Shown here in pieces: positions 9,001 through 17,990 of a stretch of 64,000 nt of DNA. The stretch spans positions 1 to 64,000 of the forward strand of contig JANPFP010000269.1 of NCBI GenBank assembly GCA_031423495.1, in the 5' to 3' direction. The notes beneath the pieces were generated by a model. That model made no database searches, was not told the DNA's origin, and worked only from the letters and a program-made list of their open reading frames with translations. Source of the stretch: JACPYM01 sp031423495 (GTDB taxonomy: Bacteria > Acidobacteriota > Blastocatellia > RBC074). How positions within the stretch are numbered: the first letter of the stretch is position 1; every line of letters starts with the position of its first letter. The translations under genes and the position numbers were made by a program.

Positions 9001-12000
9001 TTATTTGATCGAAACGTTGACCGGATTGGCGGCGCGTCCGTCTACCAACAATTGCAATTCGAGTTGCCCGCGTCCGGCCAAAGCAGCGGGCAAGCGTACG
9101 TTGAGTTGATCGAGTCCCGCGAGGCTGCCTTGCGCGCCCGCGTAAGGCACTTCGAGCGGCGTACCGTTGGCGGTGAGCGTGATCGTTCCCGCCGCATTGC
9201 GATTGCGCAAGCCCGTGCCGTAAAGAATCAAAAACACTTGTTCCGTCGCGTTGCTCACGTCTATCGGAACGGCTACGACTCGGCCTTGCTCAAGACGCGC
9301 GATGGATTCGTAGACTTGCGCGCCGTTTGCTCGCACGCGCAAGACGACTGCCGCCGCGATTCCCCTGCCGGTGGCGTCGGTTGAAAACAACCCCGGCGCG
9401 GTCACGGCCAGCAACGTCGTACCGGTCGCTACGGCATTGCTGCCATTGAGTACAGTAAAGATCAGCACGCCCGGCGCGAGTCCGACAGGCGTGAGGTAAT
9501 TGATCTGTCCCGGCGAAACGAAAAACAGCGGCGCGAGCCGTTCGAGTCCGGCGCTGTCGCGCAAGCGCAAACTCACGCCGCCCAATATCGTCGGCAACGG
9601 CAAGGTCGCGGCGCTTTGTGTGACGTTCGTCAGGTTCGCGCCGAAGAGCGTATTGATTGAGTCATTAGCGATACGATGCGGTGCATAACTTGCGGCGGAA
9701 GTCACGACGGCTCCACTGGGCGGGATACAACTCGTGCGATTGGTAAAAATCGAAAATGCCGGTGTAGTGGCGTGGAAGGAAAAACCATCTACGTCTCCGT
9801 CTTCATCTACGTCGGTAATGAACGAAATGCCTGAGAAGTTCGGGTCTTCAAACGTAACGAACGCATTAAATGTGCCGTCGCCTTTGCCAGTAGCGAAATA
9901 CGTGCCGCTATCGTTAGATGCAGCCAGATCGGGTTTTCCATCTCCATTCAAGTCGGCAACCTGCACTGAAGATAAGCCGCCTCGCTGAACCGTGTAAGGT
10001 TGCGCGGGCTGATAACCACCCGCGCCGTTGCTCAAGGCTACTTGGATCGTATCTGTTCGGTAAATCAAATCGTCCCGTCCATCGAGATTGAGGTCATAGG
10101 CCAACAACTGATTGACTAATGCATTGGTTTCGACGAACTGTGTCGTTCCAAAACTGCCTTGACCGTTGCCCGGCAAGAGAAATAGGCGCGACTTGCTCTG
10201 GGAGTTTGTCGTGTTGGGATCGGGTAAGACCACATCCATTTGTCCGTCACCGTTAAAATCGCCAACGGCAAAAATGCTTCCGGCTTGATTACCGCCCAAG
10301 TCGGTTGCGTTCGGAGTAAAAAGAGCCTGCCCATTATTTAAGTAAAGTGCCAATCCGCCTGCTTGCCCGTTGGTGACGAGATCAGGTGCGCCGTCTTTAT
10401 TGAAATCGCCTATCGCCAGCTTATTGGCTCGCGTACCGACATTGAGGGTAGTGTGTAATCTGAAATCGCCTTTCCCCTGATTCAGCAACACCTCTACCGT
10501 GGCGGTGTTAGTGGGAACAATCGCCAAGTCCAGCCGTCCATCGCGGTTGAAATCATGTAAGGCCATCGCCGCGACGCCCCGATTAGCGCCATTGATCGGA
10601 ACGGGTGCGCCATAGGCGCTGCGACCGGTGCCAGCCAACCAAACGGCTTCTTTCGCATAAGTCGCCACCACCAGATCGCTAACACCGTCGTGGTTGACAT
10701 CGCCTGCCACCGCCGCTGACACCGAACCGCCATACTCATTCGAATACCGAAAGGCACGCGGTGCGTTGAGTCCAGTCGCATTGGCAGTAATCACAGAACT
10801 GAGTTGAACGAAATTCATCAGATAAAGGTCTGGTTTGCCATCCCGATTAAAATCAGCGGCTACCAGTTGGCCTCCTGAGATGTTGGGCGTGAGGTGTAAT
10901 GTGCGCGGAGCGAAGTTGCCATTGCCGTTGCCTGTCATAAACCATAGGCTTTTTCGGAAAGTCTGATTGGAACCTGAGGCAGTAATGGCAATATCCAGAT
11001 TGCCATCCTGCGTAAAATCAGCGGACAACAACGTAGGCACATCGCCGGTGAATGGTATGTCCATTGGCGTTCTAACAGTCGTCGTAAAACGGCCCGTGCC
11101 GTCATTCAGTTGCACGCGAAAATGCCGCTGGTTGTCGTTCCGATCCGAAGAGAGAAACGCTAGATCAGGTTTGCCGTCGCGGTTGAAATCTCCGCTGGTG
11201 GACGTTCCTTCAAAGGAAAAAGCCTGATTGGGTTGGGCGGTGAAATTGCCCGCGCCATCGCCTTTATACACCCTCACTTCATAAGACTGTTGGCGTAACA
11301 GTAAGTCCGTTTTGCCATCGCCATCAAAATCCGCAATATCAATTTTGAGATTGAAAGACTGAAAGTTAGCAGGACTGTTAGCCAGGTTGCGCGCGGTCTG
11401 CATTCCCCCGGCTCCGTCATTGAGCAGAATCGTGGCATAAGGCGCGCCATTCAGCCCGATAGCCAAATCGGTTTTGTGGTCGCCATTCAAATCCCCTACG
11501 GCCACGGTGTTCGCCGGGTTGTTGGCATTGGCGAGCATGAACTCACGTGCAGCGCTGAACTGGCCTGTGCCATCGCCGTTGAGGATCCAAACCCGTCCGC
11601 TATTTTCCCGGTCGCCGCTTACGGCCACCAGATCAAGCCTGCCGTCACTATTGAAATCAGCCGCGTGGAGGGCGCTAAACTGCCCGGCACCGGCGTTGAT
11701 CACGTGCAGGTTGACTGGTTGAATGAACCTGCCGTCTGGCGTGCCTGTCAGAAATTGCAACGTCTGCTCAACAGAAGAGTTGATTACTATCAAATCAGGC
11801 TGACCATCCTGATTGAAATCTTGTACCAGGAATGGTTGAAACCCATAACTGCCTTGTGGAATTTGCAGCAGGGTTTGTCCCACTTCGCCCAGCCTCACCG
11901 TTGCGCACGCATTGAATTCTTGGAAGATGCCCAACACTTGGCCTCCCACCTGAATGCTTCCTTGTCGCGCCGTCACCGTCGGCGCAACCGTAAAGCGGAC

Positions 12001-15000
12001 CGTCGTTGTACCGTTGCCGCTCGCGGCGGAATTCAACGTAAGCCACGGCGCATTGCTGCGTGCCGTCCAAGCGCATTGCGGGTCAGTCGCAGTCATCGTC
12101 ACCGAACCCATTCCGCCCACAGCCTGAAACGATTGCGTACGTTGCGATAAGGTGAATGCGCAAGCCACCGCCGCGAAATCGCCGCGTTGATCGCGTGTCA
12201 CATTGTCGAAGCTGCGCGCCGGCGGATTGAATACATAACCCGCACGTTGCGGCGTCACGGTGTAATTGCCGCTGCTTGAAAGTTCGGCAAACTGATAATC
12301 ACCAGTTGCATTGGTTGTTGTCACCGGGCGTTGCGCGCCGCTCATCGCCATCGTCACGTCGCGCAAGCCAGCGCCGCCTGCGGTCACGCGGCCATAAATC
12401 GAAGGCGTCGCCACCACGCGTGTTTCCTGCGTGGCAGCGTTATTCGTGGTGTTCAAATCAGGTGAAATGCTGGTCACGTTCGCGCGGGTCGTGAGCGTCG
12501 CTGTTGCCGTCGGCGTTATGGTCAAGGTCACCGTTGCGGTCGCGCGCGCCGCCAATGCGCCCAACGCGCAGGTGAGCGGCGCGGCATTCGTGCAAGTGCC
12601 TTGTGAACTCACCAGCGTATTGAACGTCACGCCGTTGGGTAGCGTCGGTGTGAGCGTGATGCCCACCGCAGGGTCGGGGCCGTTATTCGTGACGGTGAGC
12701 GTCAGCGTCAGCGGATTGTTGACCATCACCGGATCAGGCGCGTCTGTCATCGTCAGCGCGAGGTCGGCGTTGAGTGAGAGTTTGGTGATGAACGCATCCT
12801 GTTGCCCTGGCGTCGCGCGCAAGGGATTGGGTGTCGTGGGGAAATCCGTTGAAGTGGTTACGCCGGCTACATACGCGCTACCGGCGCTATCAACCGCTAC
12901 GCCGTTTCCTTGCTCGTAACTTGCGCCGCCCAAAAAGGTCGAATAAAGCAGACTCATCCCGTCCGCGCTTAACTTGGTGACGAAGGCGTCCTGCGAAACG
13001 AACTGGTCGGTGTTGCCCAACAACGATTGCACGGCGTTCGCCAAAGGGAAGTCGCGCGAAGAGGTGATGCCCGTGACATAAGCGTTGCTGGCACTGTCTA
13101 CGGCAATGGCGGTGGCTTGGTCGAAATTGCCTCCGCCGAGATAGGTCGAATAATCCAGCGTCTTGCCATCCGCGCTGAAGCGCGTGACAAAGGCTTCACC
13201 GGTCTCGCCTTGTGTCGAACGATTGGTTGGCTGCGCGGCTTTGGCTACGGGCAGGTTGGTTGAACTGGTCAGGCCGGCCAAAAAGACATTGCCCGATGAA
13301 TTGATCGCCAGAGAGTTTGCCTGTTCGATTCCATCACCGCCGAAATAACTCGACCAGACCAGCGCATTGCCCGCCGGATTGAGCTTCGCCACAAACGCGT
13401 CTTGCGCGCCCTTGAGTAAAGTTTGAAAGCCATTCACGCCGGGAAAATTAGCGGACTGCGTCGTGCCGCCGACATAAGCGTTGCCCGTTGCGTCCACGGC
13501 AACGCCGGTCGCGTTGTCGTTGCCAGCGCCGCCGAGATAAGTCGAATAAAGCAAAGCGCCGCCGTTGGCACTCAACTTTGTGACAAAGGCGTCGGCGGTG
13601 ATGGTCACGCCCGCATAAAGCGTCGTTGGCAGATTGGGCGCGAGCGCGAGCGCGCGTACGGCGAGGCTGCCGAGGCCGTTGTTGGTGGCACTCCATGTCG
13701 CGCCGCCGTCGGTGGTTTTGAGTAAGCCCGCGTTCGTACTCGCATAAGCGATGTTGGCGTTGGTCGGATCAATAATGAGCGCGTTGGATGACACTGACGA
13801 GTTAGTGTTGAAAAGGAGTTGCCAGTTGTTGCCGCCGTCCACGGTTTTATAAAAACCTGCACCGTTGAAACCGTTGAGATGGAACAGCGCGACCGCCGAC
13901 TGTGTGCGACTGATAGCGAGGTGGCCGCTGAAAAACGCTCCGGTCTCTGGGGGCGGCAAGCCGTTGAGCAACATAGACCAGGCCGCGCCGCCATTGGTTG
14001 TTTTGAATAAACCACGATTGCTGGCCGCCAACAGTGTCTGCGGCGTTTGCGCATCAATCGCTAAGGCAAAGACCGTTAAGCCGCTCGCGCCGCCGAAGCG
14101 AGGCGGCAGAGTTTGCGGCATCCATGTCGCGCCGCCGTCGGTGCTTTTAATAATGTGTTGGCCTGAAGCCGTGGCATAGAGCGTCGTCGGCGTGAGCGGA
14201 TCAATCACCAGAAACCGCGGCCCACTCGGCGCAGGTCTCAAATTCCACGTCACGCCCCCATCTACGCTTTGATAAAGAGCCGTACCCGCCATCACATACA
14301 ACGTCGTGGGCGTGACCGGATCAATCACGACCTGCGTGGCAAAACTGAACGGCGTGTCGGCGAGCAACGCCCACATTGCGCCGCTGCTCGTGCTTTTGAA
14401 TACGCCGCGCTCCGTCGCCGCATACAACGTCGTAGCGGTCTTAGGATCAACCGCGAGATGGTTGATCTGCACGGCGTTCAAGCCGCTGCCCAGCGCGCTC
14501 CACGCGCCGCCCGCGTTGGCAGATGTATGCAATAAGCTGCCTTGCTTGACGCTCTGCCAGGAGTTTTGCAAAGGGAAATCGGTCGAATAGGTCGCGCCAG
14601 TCACGTATACATTGCCGTTGGCATCGAGGGTGAGGGCCGCGCCGGTCTCGCTGCTGTCGCCGCCCAGATAAGTCGAAAACAACAAAGCCGAACCGGCGGC
14701 ATTCAGCTTGGTGACAAAGGCATCGTTACCACCCTTGAGCGTCGTTTGTAACGCATTGCTTAACGGGAAATCGCCAGACGTAGTCGTGCCGACGACGACC
14801 GCATTGCCGCTCGCATCCACCGCAATTTTATTGCCGACGTCGTTACCGCCGCCGCCCAGCCAGGTTTGATAAATTACGGCATTGCCCGCCGGATTGAGCT
14901 TCATCACGAAGGCGTCGTTTTGCGCGCCTTTCAACGATTGCAGCGCGCTCGCGCCGGGGAAATCGGTCGAAGCCGTCGTGCCCGTGACATACGCATTGCC

Positions 15001-15807
15001 TGCGGCATCCACTGCCACGCCGTTGGCGGCTTCGTTGCCCGTGCCTCCCAGATAAGTCGAATAAGCCAACACCGGATCAATTACCAGCGGTTGGCTCTTG
15101 TCATAAGCGCCCAACCGAAAAGTGACTTCATTCGTTTGGCGTATGGCGTATTCGCATTCCACCTTTTGCCGCGCACCGTTGATGGTTTGCCAGGCTTGCG
15201 GTTTGAGCCAGCGCAGCGTTTCGCCTGAACTTAGCGTCACGACCAGCGAACCGTCAGCTTCTCGTTGCAAACAGCTTGCGCCGTCCAGTTGCCAGGCGAT
15301 GCGCGTGGCGTCGGCGTGCGGCGCGAGCAGAAAGTCGTATTCAAGCTGGCGTTGATTGCCATACCACACCAGATCAATCCCCGGATAAACCGCCGCCGCC
15401 TGCACGCGCGCAAATTGCTTGAGGTTCGTGCGCCATTGGCGTGCTTCATTGCCTATGAAAAAGTGGTTGACGCCGGGCAAGGCTTCGCTGGCTTGCCAAC
15501 GCGCGCTGCGGTTGGCTCCGCGCAAACGCATACGCAATACGGCGGACGTGGCACCGCTCGTACGCAAAACCGCTTCAGTTGACGTCAGGAAAAATGTGTA
15601 ACCCGCGCTCCGCGCCAGCCATTGCACGCGCGCGTCGGTTTGTCCCGCGTTGCGTTCAAAGCCGAGTGGTAACTTGCCGTAATTGGCTGACAATGTGGCT
15701 GTCTTATGGTTCGAGCGGGCGGCTTGCACCGGTGAACGTGAACTTTGCGCAAAGAGGCTGAGACTCAACAGTCCAGCGCACATCAACAGATGCCGGAATG
15801 ACTTCAT
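9001..15807 (-). CDS. Giant secreted SBBP-repeat / BACON / FG-GAP / TIGR03437 protein
   Basis: 2268 residues, starting with a clear signal peptide (MKSFRHLLMCAGLLSLSLFA); GGGAG lies about 10 bases upstream of the ATG. It shares both end caps with the next gene (2723-8863): an N-terminal DUF7948-like domain (LGFERNAGQ, about 40-240) and a C-terminal TIGR03437 domain (about 2036-2268). Between them are SBBP repeats (about 244-415), a BNR-like propeller (about 420-735), SBBP repeats again (739-1005), one DUF11 domain (about 1012-1122), a carboxypeptidase-like sandwich (about 1137-1210), a BACON domain (about 1219-1296, with the APWLTLNSAASG segment), and about a dozen FG-GAP/VCBS units (DFNRDGKPD, DLNGDGKPD and similar; about 1302-2019). 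The products are probably large extracellular scaffolds or adhesins; the function is not established. Confidence 0.88.
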   Translation of the reverse strand: MKSFRHLLMCAGLLSLSLFAQSSRSPVQAARSNHKTATLSANYGKLPLGFERNAGQTDARVQWLARSAGYTFFLTSTEAVLRTSGATSAVLRMRLRGANRSARWQASEALPGVNHFFIGNEARQWRTNLKQFARVQAAAVYPGIDLVWYGNQRQLEYDFLLAPHADATRIAWQLDGASCLQREADGSLVVTLSSGETLRWLKPQAWQTINGARQKVECEYAIRQTNEVTFRLGAYDKSQPLVIDPVLAYSTYLGGTGNEAANGVAVDAAGNAYVTGTTASTDFPGASALQSLKGAQNDAFVMKLNPAGNAVIYQTWLGGGGNDVGNKIAVDASGNAVVVGTTTSGDFPLSNALQTTLKGGNDAFVTKLNAAGSALLFSTYLGGDSSETGAALTLDANGNVYVTGATYSTDFPLQNSWQSVKQGSLLHTSANAGGAWSALGSGLNAVQINHLAVDPKTATTLYAATERGVFKSTSSGAMWALLADTPFSFATQVVIDPVTPTTLYVMAGTALYQSVDGGVTWNLRPAPSGPRFLVIDPLTPTTLYATASGQHIIKSTDGGATWMPQTLPPRFGGASGLTVFALAIDAQTPQTLLAASNRGLFKTTNGGAAWSMLLNGLPPPETGAFFSGHLAISRTQSAVALFHLNGFNGAGFYKTVDGGNNWQLLFNTNSSVSSNALIIDPTNANIAYASTNAGLLKTTDGGATWSATNNGLGSLAVRALALAPNLPTTLYAGVTITADAFVTKLSANGGALLYSTYLGGAGNDNATGVAVDATGNAYVGGTTQSANFPGVNGFQTLLKGAQDAFVAKLNPAGNALVWSSYFGGDGIEQANSLAINSSGNVFLAGLTSSTNLPVAKAAQPTNRSTQGETGEAFVTRFSADGKTLDYSTYLGGGNFDQATAIAVDSASNAYVTGITSSRDFPLANAVQSLLGNTDQFVSQDAFVTKLSADGMSLLYSTFLGGASYEQGNGVAVDSAGSAYVAGVTTSTDFPTTPNPLRATPGQQDAFITKLSLNADLALTMTDAPDPVMVNNPLTLTLTVTNNGPDPAVGITLTPTLPNGVTFNTLVSSQGTCTNAAPLTCALGALAARATATVTLTITPTATATLTTRANVTSISPDLNTTNNAATQETRVVATPSIYGRVTAGGAGLRDVTMAMSGAQRPVTTTNATGDYQFAELSSSGNYTVTPQRAGYVFNPPARSFDNVTRDQRGDFAAVACAFTLSQRTQSFQAVGGMGSVTMTATDPQCAWTARSNAPWLTLNSAASGNGTTTVRFTVAPTVTARQGSIQVGGQVLGIFQEFNACATVRLGEVGQTLLQIPQGSYGFQPFLVQDFNQDGQPDLIVINSSVEQTLQFLTGTPDGRFIQPVNLHVINAGAGQFSALHAADFNSDGRLDLVAVSGDRENSGRVWILNGDGTGQFSAAREFMLANANNPANTVAVGDLNGDHKTDLAIGLNGAPYATILLNDGAGGMQTARNLANSPANFQSFNLKIDIADFDGDGKTDLLLRQQSYEVRVYKGDGAGNFTAQPNQAFSFEGTSTSGDFNRDGKPDLAFLSSDRNDNQRHFRVQLNDGTGRFTTTVRTPMDIPFTGDVPTLLSADFTQDGNLDIAITASGSNQTFRKSLWFMTGNGNGNFAPRTLHLTPNISGGQLVAADFNRDGKPDLYLMNFVQLSSVITANATGLNAPRAFRYSNEYGGSVSAAVAGDVNHDGVSDLVVATYAKEAVWLAGTGRSAYGAPVPINGANRGVAAMALHDFNRDGRLDLAIVPTNTATVEVLLNQGKGDFRLHTTLNVGTRANKLAIGDFNKDGAPDLVTNGQAGGLALYLNNGQALFTPNATDLGGNQAGSIFAVGDFNGDGQMDVVLPDPNTTNSQSKSRLFLLPGNGQGSFGTTQFVETNALVNQLLAYDLNLDGRDDLIYRTDTIQVALSNGAGGYQPAQPYTVQRGGLSSVQVADLNGDGKPDLAASNDSGTYFATGKGDGTFNAFVTFEDPNFSGISFITDVDEDGDVDGFSFHATTPAFSIFTNRTSCIPPSGAVVTSAASYAPHRIANDSINTLFGANLTNVTQSAATLPLPTILGGVSLRLRDSAGLERLAPLFFVSPGQINYLTPVGLAPGVLIFTVLNGSNAVATGTTLLAVTAPGLFSTDATGRGIAAAVVLRVRANGAQVYESIARLEQGRVVAVPIDVSNATEQVFLILYGTGLRNRNAAGTITLTANGTPLEVPYAGAQGSLAGLDQLNVRLPAALAGRGQLELQLLVDGRAANPVNVSIK

Positions 15808-15913
15808 AGCTTAAGGCTCCCGATAAAAATTAGCTGCGTGATTTAATTGCCGATGAGTGTGGGGCGTGCGCATCTTACGCACGAGGCAGAGCGGCTACAA
15901 ACTAACGGCGGGT

Positions 15914-16120
15914 CTACTGGCTGAGTACGTGATGCGTGACGTAAGAAACGTGAATCGGTACGCCGCCATTCACTTTCACCTTGAGCAGGATTTGAAAGTA
16001 TTGTGGCAGTTGCGGCGGTTCGTCAGGTGCGGCGGTGTTGAGGTGTGCGATCAGGTCCTTCAGGTAATCAGGCCGCGTGACGTATTCCGCTGCCGCCTGC
16101 GTTCGGGACGAAGGAGTCAT
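15914..16120 (-). CDS. Small hypothetical ORF, possibly the tail of a lost gene
   Basis: A 68-residue open frame in an otherwise gene-free stretch (15808-16213). The translation has protein-like composition (AAAEYVTRPDYLKDLIAHL near the start, then a beta-like PQYFQILLKVKVNGG segment). The frame stays open eight codons upstream of its Met before a TAG. No good Shine-Dalgarno site is visible. I do not recognise a family. It could be a genuine small gene or the C-terminal remnant of a larger one. The rest of the stretch holds a short GGCGCAA/TTGCGCC hairpin at 16169-16186 and a 15-bp direct repeat (16188-16202 and 16233-16247). Confidence 0.3.
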   Translation of the reverse strand: MTPSSRTQAAAEYVTRPDYLKDLIAHLNTAAPDEPPQLPQYFQILLKVKVNGGVPIHVSYVTHHVLSQ

Positions 16121-16213
16121 TGGGCTGCCGTATTGGTCAGGCTACGAACACCTTTCGCCTGAAGCTGCGGCGCAAAATGTTGCGCCTTTACGCTTTGCCT
16201 TTATGATGTAGCG

Positions 16214-16387
16214 ATGAAATTCAAATGGCTCATTACGCTTTGCCTTTGCGTGCTGCCGCAGGTCTTCGCGCAAAACCAACCTGATGCGTTGGTCGAAACC
16301 CGCGCGCTGATTGCCGAAGGGAAAGCGGCGGCGTCAATACGTTGCCTAAAGACACGGCGGCCTGGTGCCGAACCCAATGAAAAATAA
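16214..16387 (+). CDS. 57-aa secreted peptide or truncated TPR-type protein
   Basis: ATG at 16214 opens a 57-codon frame ending at TAA 16385-16387. The first 20 residues (MKFKWLITLCLCVLPQVFAQ) form a textbook signal peptide. The next segment, ALVETRALIAEGKAAA, resembles the opening helix of secreted TPR proteins, and the composition then turns arginine/proline-rich as if frameshifted. The stop overlaps the ATG of the TPR gene by 11 bases, so translation could be coupled. It is either a short leader-like secreted peptide or the broken 5' part of a duplicated TPR gene; I cannot decide between these. Confidence 0.4.
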   Translation: MKFKWLITLCLCVLPQVFAQNQPDALVETRALIAEGKAAASIRCLKTRRPGAEPNEK

Positions 16388-17990
16388 GCTGCGTCAGTCC
16401 ATTCAACTTTGCTTGTTGCTCGTCGCGTGCCATGCCCTGCTGGCGCATGCGCAGCACCGCAAACCCGCAGCACCGGAAACCGCTGAACAATTTCTCGTGC
16501 AAGGCGTAGAGTTTGCGCAACGCAATCAATTCGCCCCCGCCATCACGGCTTTTCGTGAAGCCACGCTGCTCAAACCCGATTGGCCCGAAGCGCATTTCAA
16601 TTTAGGACTGGCTTTACAAAACAGTGGGCAAAACGCGCAGCAACTCGACGCCGCGTTGCAATCATTTCGCACGGCGTTGCAACTCAGGCCCGATTGGGCG
16701 GCTGCGCATTCGGCGTTTGGTTTCGCGTTGGGGCAAGCCAACGATCTCAATGGCGCGGTGGCTGAATTCGAGCGCGCGATTCAACTCGACCCGCAATTGC
16801 ACGAAGCGCATTTTCGTTTAGGCGCAACGCGCTGGCTGATGCAGCAATACGAAGCGGCACTACCGTCTTTGCGCGAAGCGGTACGGCTCAAACCCGCTCA
16901 TCTCGAATCACGGTTTTATCTGGGCAAGTCGTTGCAACAGGTTGGCGCACTGCCCGAAGCGATTACTGAACTCAAACACGCGGTGGCACTGGCTCCGCGT
17001 TCGCTTGACGCGAAACTCGCGTTGGGTGAGGCGTTGTTTGCCGATGAAGATTTCGATACCGCGCTGATGGTCTTGCGTCAAGCCGCTGCGCTCAATCCGC
17101 GTTCGGTTGAAGTGCTGAATCAAATCGGACTGTGCCACATTCAAAAACGCGAAGCCGATGCCGCGCTCGCCACGTTTCGCCGCGCTTTGCAGTTGGCGCC
17201 GAACGACCGCACGGCGCTGCACAATTACGGCTTGTCGTTGTTGCAAAAGTCTGATTACAAAGCGGCGGTGATGAATTACCGCAAGTTGCTCGCGCTCGCA
17301 CCCAACGACGCCGAAGCGCATTACAACTTAGGGCTGGCGTTGAAATACCAAGACGACTTCGCCGGCTCAGTGGCTGCGTTGCGCCGCGCGTTGGAACTGC
17401 AACCGCGTTTGCCCGAAGCCCATTACTCGCTGGGCGTCACGCTGATGCAACAAGGCAAGTTGCCCGAATCCATAGAAGCCTTTCGCAACGCCATCGCATC
17501 GAAAGAGGATTACGCTGAGGCTTGGTATACGTTGGGCACCGCGTTGCAACAGCAAGGTGATTTGACGGGCGCGCTCATCGCTTTCAAACGCGCGGTTGAG
17601 CTTGCTCCCGCTAGTCCGCAAATGCGCAACACGTTGGGTACTGCGCTTAGGCAAGCCGGTGATGCCGAAGCCGCGCGCCGCGAAATGGCCGAAGGCGCTC
17701 GACTGAACAAACTGAAATCAGACAATCAGGCCGCGACCTTTGCGACCAACACGGGCGCGCAACGATTGAAACAAGGTCAACTCGCCGCCGCGCTTGAACG
17801 ATTCGAAGCCGCGCTGAAACTCGATCCGAATTACGCGCCGGCGCATTACCAACTCGGCTTGGCGTTGCTCAAACAAGGCAAGCAAGGCGCGGCGCAAGCC
17901 GCCTTCGCCAAAGCGCAACAATTAGACCGTCACCTGAAACCACCACCCGCTTTTCACCACGACTCCAAACCGAAACTGAAAGGGAACTGA
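16377..17990 (+). CDS. Secreted tetratricopeptide-repeat protein
   Basis: About 537 residues from the ATG at 16377; a GTG four codons earlier is possible, but the ATG gives the cleaner signal peptide (MKNKLRQSIQLCLLLVACHA). The mature part consists of about a dozen 34-residue TPR units with the usual pattern, for example AHFNLGLALQ, AHYNLGLALKYQDD, AHYSLGVTLMQQGKLPE and AWYTLGTALQQQGD. TPR solenoids mediate protein-protein contacts, and in this phylum such exported proteins often accompany CRTAC1/ASPIC proteins. No catalytic domain is attached. The gene overlaps the 57-aa ORF upstream by 11 bases and shares one base with the esterase gene downstream (TGATG), which indicates one transcript and coupled translation. 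Confidence 0.88.
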   Translation: MKNKLRQSIQLCLLLVACHALLAHAQHRKPAAPETAEQFLVQGVEFAQRNQFAPAITAFREATLLKPDWPEAHFNLGLALQNSGQNAQQLDAALQSFRTALQLRPDWAAAHSAFGFALGQANDLNGAVAEFERAIQLDPQLHEAHFRLGATRWLMQQYEAALPSLREAVRLKPAHLESRFYLGKSLQQVGALPEAITELKHAVALAPRSLDAKLALGEALFADEDFDTALMVLRQAAALNPRSVEVLNQIGLCHIQKREADAALATFRRALQLAPNDRTALHNYGLSLLQKSDYKAAVMNYRKLLALAPNDAEAHYNLGLALKYQDDFAGSVAALRRALELQPRLPEAHYSLGVTLMQQGKLPESIEAFRNAIASKEDYAEAWYTLGTALQQQGDLTGALIAFKRAVELAPASPQMRNTLGTALRQAGDAEAARREMAEGARLNKLKSDNQAATFATNTGAQRLKQGQLAAALERFEAALKLDPNYAPAHYQLGLALLKQGKQGAAQAAFAKAQQLDRHLKPPPAFHHDSKPKLKGN

